Shown piece after piece: positions 63,151 to 64,000 of a stretch of DNA of 64,000 nt (position 1 is the stretch's first letter; each line of letters starts with the position of its first letter). The notes beneath the pieces are model-generated. The model was not told the DNA's origin. It did no database searches and worked only from the letters and a program-made list of their open reading frames with translations. The DNA is from Lysobacter sp. BMK333-48F3 (lineage in GTDB: Bacteria > Pseudomonadota > Gammaproteobacteria > Xanthomonadales > Xanthomonadaceae). The stretch is from NCBI RefSeq assembly GCF_019733395.1, contig NZ_JAIHOO010000001.1, positions 4,697,394 to 4,761,393 on the forward strand. Reading direction: 5' to 3'. The position numbers were made by a program, and so were the translations under genes.

Positions 63151-64000
63151 TCAAGCCCTCGCCAACGTCGACTTGCCGAACAGGCTCTCGACCAGATCGA
63201 TCGCGATCAGGGCGGTGTGGTTGTCGCGGTCCAGGATCGGGTTGAGCTCGACGATATCCAGCGAGCCGATACAGCCGCTCTCGGCGATCATCTCCATCGC
63301 CAGTTGCGCCTCGCGGTAGTTCGGCCCGCCGGCGACCACGGTGCCGACGCCGGGGGCGATGCTGGGGTCGAGGAAGTCGACGTCGAAGCTGACGTGCAGA
63401 TGGGTGTCGGCGTCGATGCCGTCCAGCGCCTCCTCCATCACCCGCTTGATGCCGATGTCGCCGATCCGGCGCATGTCGTACACCGGCAGGCCGAGCTGCT
63501 TGATCAGCTGCTTCTCGCCGGGGTCGACCGAGCGCGTGCCGATCTGGCGCATCTCGCCGACCTGCATCGCCGGCGCTTCGCCGCCGAGCCGGGTCAGGCA
63601 CGGCGGCCCCATGCCGATCAGGCAGGCCACCGGCATGCCGTGCATGTTGCCGGTCGGGGTGATCTCGTGGGTGTTGAAGTCGGCGTGCGCGTCCAGCCAC
63701 AGCACGCGCAGCTTCTTGCGCCGCTCGCGGCAATGGCGGGCGACCGCGGTGATCGAGCCCAGGCCGAGGCAGTGATCGCCGCCGAGCAGGATCGGCACCC
63801 GATCCTCGCGCAGTTCGGCGGCGACCGCGTCCATCACGTTGCGGTTCCAGGCCACCACCTCGTCGAGATGGCGGTAGCCGCCGACCGGCGACGACCAGGG
63901 GTTGGGCGGGCCGTCGAGGTTGCCGCGGTCGGCGACGTCCAGGCCGAGGCCGCGCAGGGCCTCGGTCAGTCCGGCGATGCGCAGGGCTTCCGGTCCCAGG
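63151..64000 (-). CDS. rocF: Arginase (5' part beyond the window)
   Basis: The frame stays open from the stop at 63151 to the window edge, giving at least 282 residues of a manganese ureohydrolase that splits arginine to ornithine and urea. Mn ligands are in LLGGDHCLGLGS, WLDAHADFNTHE and SFDVDFLDPSIAPGVGT, and GNMHGMP lies between them. The C-terminus EPVESLFGKS-like ([13 protein letters not shown]) is typical of bacterial arginases. The start is missing; about 20-25 N-terminal residues are probably outside. Confidence 0.95.
   Translation of the reverse strand, partial: LGPEALRIAGLTEALRGLGLDVADRGNLDGPPNPWSSPVGGYRHLDEVVAWNRNVMDAVAAELREDRVPILLGGDHCLGLGSITAVARHCRERRKKLRVLWLDAHADFNTHEITPTGNMHGMPVACLIGMGPPCLTRLGGEAPAMQVGEMRQIGTRSVDPGEKQLIKQLGLPVYDMRRIGDIGIKRVMEEALDGIDADTHLHVSFDVDFLDPSIAPGVGTVVAGGPNYREAQLAMEMIAESGCIGSLDIVELNPILDRDNHTALIAIDLVESLFGKSTLARA

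Overview
The window is a very GC-rich, gene-dense chromosomal segment from a gammaproteobacterium of the Xanthomonadaceae, most likely Lysobacter or a close relative. Supporting signs are the Xanthomonad LexA box next to lexA, the large TonB-dependent receptors with a VTGSRIKR motif, the queG/nnr-tsaE-amiC-mutL cluster, the alaS-csrA-tRNA-Ser-tRNA-Arg order, an orphan rnfB, and abundant GTAG-type REP sequences (GGTCGCGGCTTGCG...CTCCTACA). No rRNA, prophage, insertion sequence or CRISPR array was seen.

Layout. 1-2 kb: dcd and the Fe-S carrier mrp. 2-10 kb: two paralogous TonB receptors separated by a 1.3-kb repeat field, then a DUF2147 protein. 10-13 kb: metG and orphan rnfB. 13-22.8 kb (minus): nnr-tsaE-amiC-mutL-DUF1684-TraB/GumN, with queG divergent. 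23-29 kb (minus): pcnB-folK-panB-panC-panD-pgi. 29-39 kb: tRNA-Glu, fdxA, bamC-like/dapA facing gcvR-bcp, PIN-PhoH, a secreted protein divergent from an XRE regulator, thiD and a hydrolase. 39-48.7 kb: a TorF-type porin and a complete kdpFABCDE potassium uptake and sensing locus. 49-54 kb (minus): alaS-csrA-tRNA-Ser-2x tRNA-Arg and a small conserved protein. 54-58 kb: the SOS core lexA-(small ORF)-recA-recX, a MarR-GNAT fusion and pncC. 59-64 kb: a double repeat element, a third TonB receptor and a 5'-truncated arginase.

The most unusual material is intergenic. A composite repeat occurs five times, always on the plus strand (about 5.34, 12.78, 22.80, 59.00 and 59.56 kb). Each copy has a GTTGCC-type microsatellite, two adjacent hairpins whose hexaloops read A(G/T)GGAT in the canonical copies, an approximately 16-bp stem, and then REP sequences. 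The loops match the CsrA/RsmA recognition core. Between copies the stems change by compensatory substitutions while the second hexaloop stays fixed, which points to selection on RNA (or folded DNA) structure. csrA lies in the same window. One divergent copy has its long stem split by a 23-nt unit, and essentially the same unit splits the 'long' REPs here, so it behaves like a very small insertion cassette. Several genes end inside these repeats and take their stop codons from them.
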